Part shown: one piece after another, positions 42,713 through 43,572 of the stretch | How positions within the stretch are numbered: the stretch's first letter is position 1 | Layout of the letters: each line of letters starts with the position of its first letter | Assembly (NCBI GenBank): GCA_017481745.1 | Contig: JAFUOV010000008.1 | Span: forward strand, 1-43,572 | DNA length: 43,572 nucleotides | Direction of reading: 5' to 3' | Source of the DNA: Bacteroidaceae bacterium | Lineage (GTDB): Bacteria; Bacteroidota; Bacteroidia; Bacteroidales; Barnesiellaceae_A | Translations under genes and position numbers: made by a program | The notes under the pieces: model-generated | Seen by the model: the letters and a program-made list of their open reading frames with translations, nothing else | What the model was told of the DNA's origin: nothing | Databases searched by the model: none

Positions 42713-43572
42713 ATGAAAAAACTGAATTTTAAATTCTTATCATTTAGATTGGTAAGTGCTGTGATTATTCTGTTTATTATGTGTATCACACATAATAAAG
42801 GAAATGCACAAGAACTGAGGTCGTCAAAAGTTTCTGCAACGATTGCAAATGCAGCCATTAGTCAAGATGTGATGCCTATTCATTTAGCAAATGAAGCTAA
42901 TAATGGTATTGCTAATAAAACCTTTAGTAATTCTGAAGCTATCTTTCTGTCAGATTATGAGAATATTACTAATGTAGGAAGCCAAAACTTGACAAAAAGA
43001 GAGCCATTGACCTCTTATGAGATGCCCCAAATCCAAAAGAAAAGCACAAAAAGTGCTACGTCTAAAGCTGTGAATGTGTCTGGAATAATTGATGCAAGTA
43101 CATTGGAGGATAATGCAGAACTTGTTCTAACGGGTAATACAAATCTTTTTATGGATGTAAATAAAACCCTTAAATGTATCAGTGGCGATTATACACTGAC
43201 TCTTAGTGGTGGAAATATCCTAACCCTTAATAATCCTGAAGATTATGCTATAAATGTGTTATCTATTACTATCAGTGCTCCTTTAATTGTAAAATCATCA
43301 AATGTTGCTATTTCAGCAAAAAATGATATAACAATCAATAATACTGTTAACGCCACATCTACCGATACCGGTATAGGTACTGTAAATGGAACTCTTACAA
43401 TCAATGGCGATGTAACAGTTACAACAAATAGTTCTGCCGCAATACTCAACCGAGGCTTGGAAAATGGTGGAGATATAATTATCAATAATGGTGTAATTAA
43501 AGCCACAGGAGGTAATTCCGGTATATGGGCTTATGGTATAGCGGCACGTGGAAGTATCACATCGCAAGCAGG
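42713..43572 (+). CDS. Large exported surface protein, beta-repeat/adhesin-like (partial, N-terminal 286 aa)
   Basis: An open frame from ATG 42713 runs through the right edge. The signal peptide (MKKLNFKFLSFRLVSAVIILFIMC) is followed by a low-complexity linker and, from about residue 165, a series of Asn/Thr-rich short beta strands (NNTVNATS, VNGTLTINGDVTVTTN, INNGVIKATGG) that resemble a right-handed beta-helix or an adhesin-type repeat found in Bacteroidales surface proteins. Base use is more AT-rich than the ribosomal and SDR genes. It lies downstream of a promoter, a 42-codon frame and a terminator, suggesting controlled expression. The C-terminal anchoring or sorting domain is outside the window. 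Confidence 0.75.
   Translation, partial: MKKLNFKFLSFRLVSAVIILFIMCITHNKGNAQELRSSKVSATIANAAISQDVMPIHLANEANNGIANKTFSNSEAIFLSDYENITNVGSQNLTKREPLTSYEMPQIQKKSTKSATSKAVNVSGIIDASTLEDNAELVLTGNTNLFMDVNKTLKCISGDYTLTLSGGNILTLNNPEDYAINVLSITISAPLIVKSSNVAISAKNDITINNTVNATSTDTGIGTVNGTLTINGDVTVTTNSSAAILNRGLENGGDIIINNGVIKATGGNSGIWAYGIAARGSITSQA

Noticed and set aside
1..43572. CRISPR array, transposon, phage, rRNA or tRNA genes
   Set aside because: I looked for regular direct repeats, transposase motifs, cloverleaf patterns and integrase motifs and saw none; only the tandem MORN genes and the AC tract repeat.

Overview
The window looks like chromosomal DNA from a gut-type Bacteroidales. Three things support this: the housekeeping proteins resemble Bacteroidales families; the recognisable promoters follow the Bacteroidetes pattern (TTTG, about 20 bases, TAnnTTTG) rather than the E. 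coli one; and starts mostly lack Shine-Dalgarno sequences. There is PorT, YqgE, PdxB, a SecA of about 1,100 residues with a zinc tail, and many periplasmic or outer-membrane proteins. The genus cannot be fixed from the sequence. I see no rRNA, tRNA, CRISPR array, transposase or phage module.

Layout. Positions 1-4879 (minus) hold an envelope operon: two LPP20-like proteins followed by three tandem paralogues that join a CsgG/FlgO-like N-terminal domain to a MORN-repeat tail. The third paralogue is cut by the left edge. Positions 5231-7845 carry an EamA transporter, YqgE and PdxB. Positions 8134-11232 (plus) form a ribosomal operon, rplM-rpsI-rpsB-tsf, with a canonical promoter, structured leaders and a perfect terminator. 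Positions 11274-15845 (plus) encode an exported nitroreductase, a lipoprotein with an M15-peptidase-like motif, and a complete metal-chelate/cobalamin-type ABC importer. Positions 15854-21496 (minus) hold two glycosyltransferases, PorT, MeaB and two DUF1573 proteins. Positions 21668-27997 (plus) hold an Lnb/DUF4105 membrane protein, an alkaline-phosphatase-fold protein that appears to have lost its catalytic residues, and secA. Positions 28133-30269 hold an AT-rich multi-spanning membrane protein and a DUF2795 protein.

Positions 30371-34041 (minus) are the most notable part: a tight four-gene operon of a steroid 5-alpha-reductase homologue, an Old Yellow Enzyme-type reductase and two short-chain dehydrogenases. 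These are the parts needed to reduce a 3-oxo-4-ene steroid ring and interconvert hydroxyl and keto groups. The set resembles bile-acid/steroid reduction clusters reported in gut Bacteroidales (from memory; exact gene content should be checked).

Positions 34209-36671 (minus) carry ribF, a possible small RNA or ribF leader, lpxH and a SufT/DUF59 protein. Positions 36707-41741 (plus) carry a beta-barrel protein, parE, coaD and an S41 protease. The right end has a four-helix-bundle gene (minus). Opposite to it is a promoter driving a 42-codon reading frame with an (AC)8 tract that ends exactly at a strong terminator hairpin, followed by a large exported surface protein cut by the window edge. This arrangement looks like a conditional or phase-variable attenuator.
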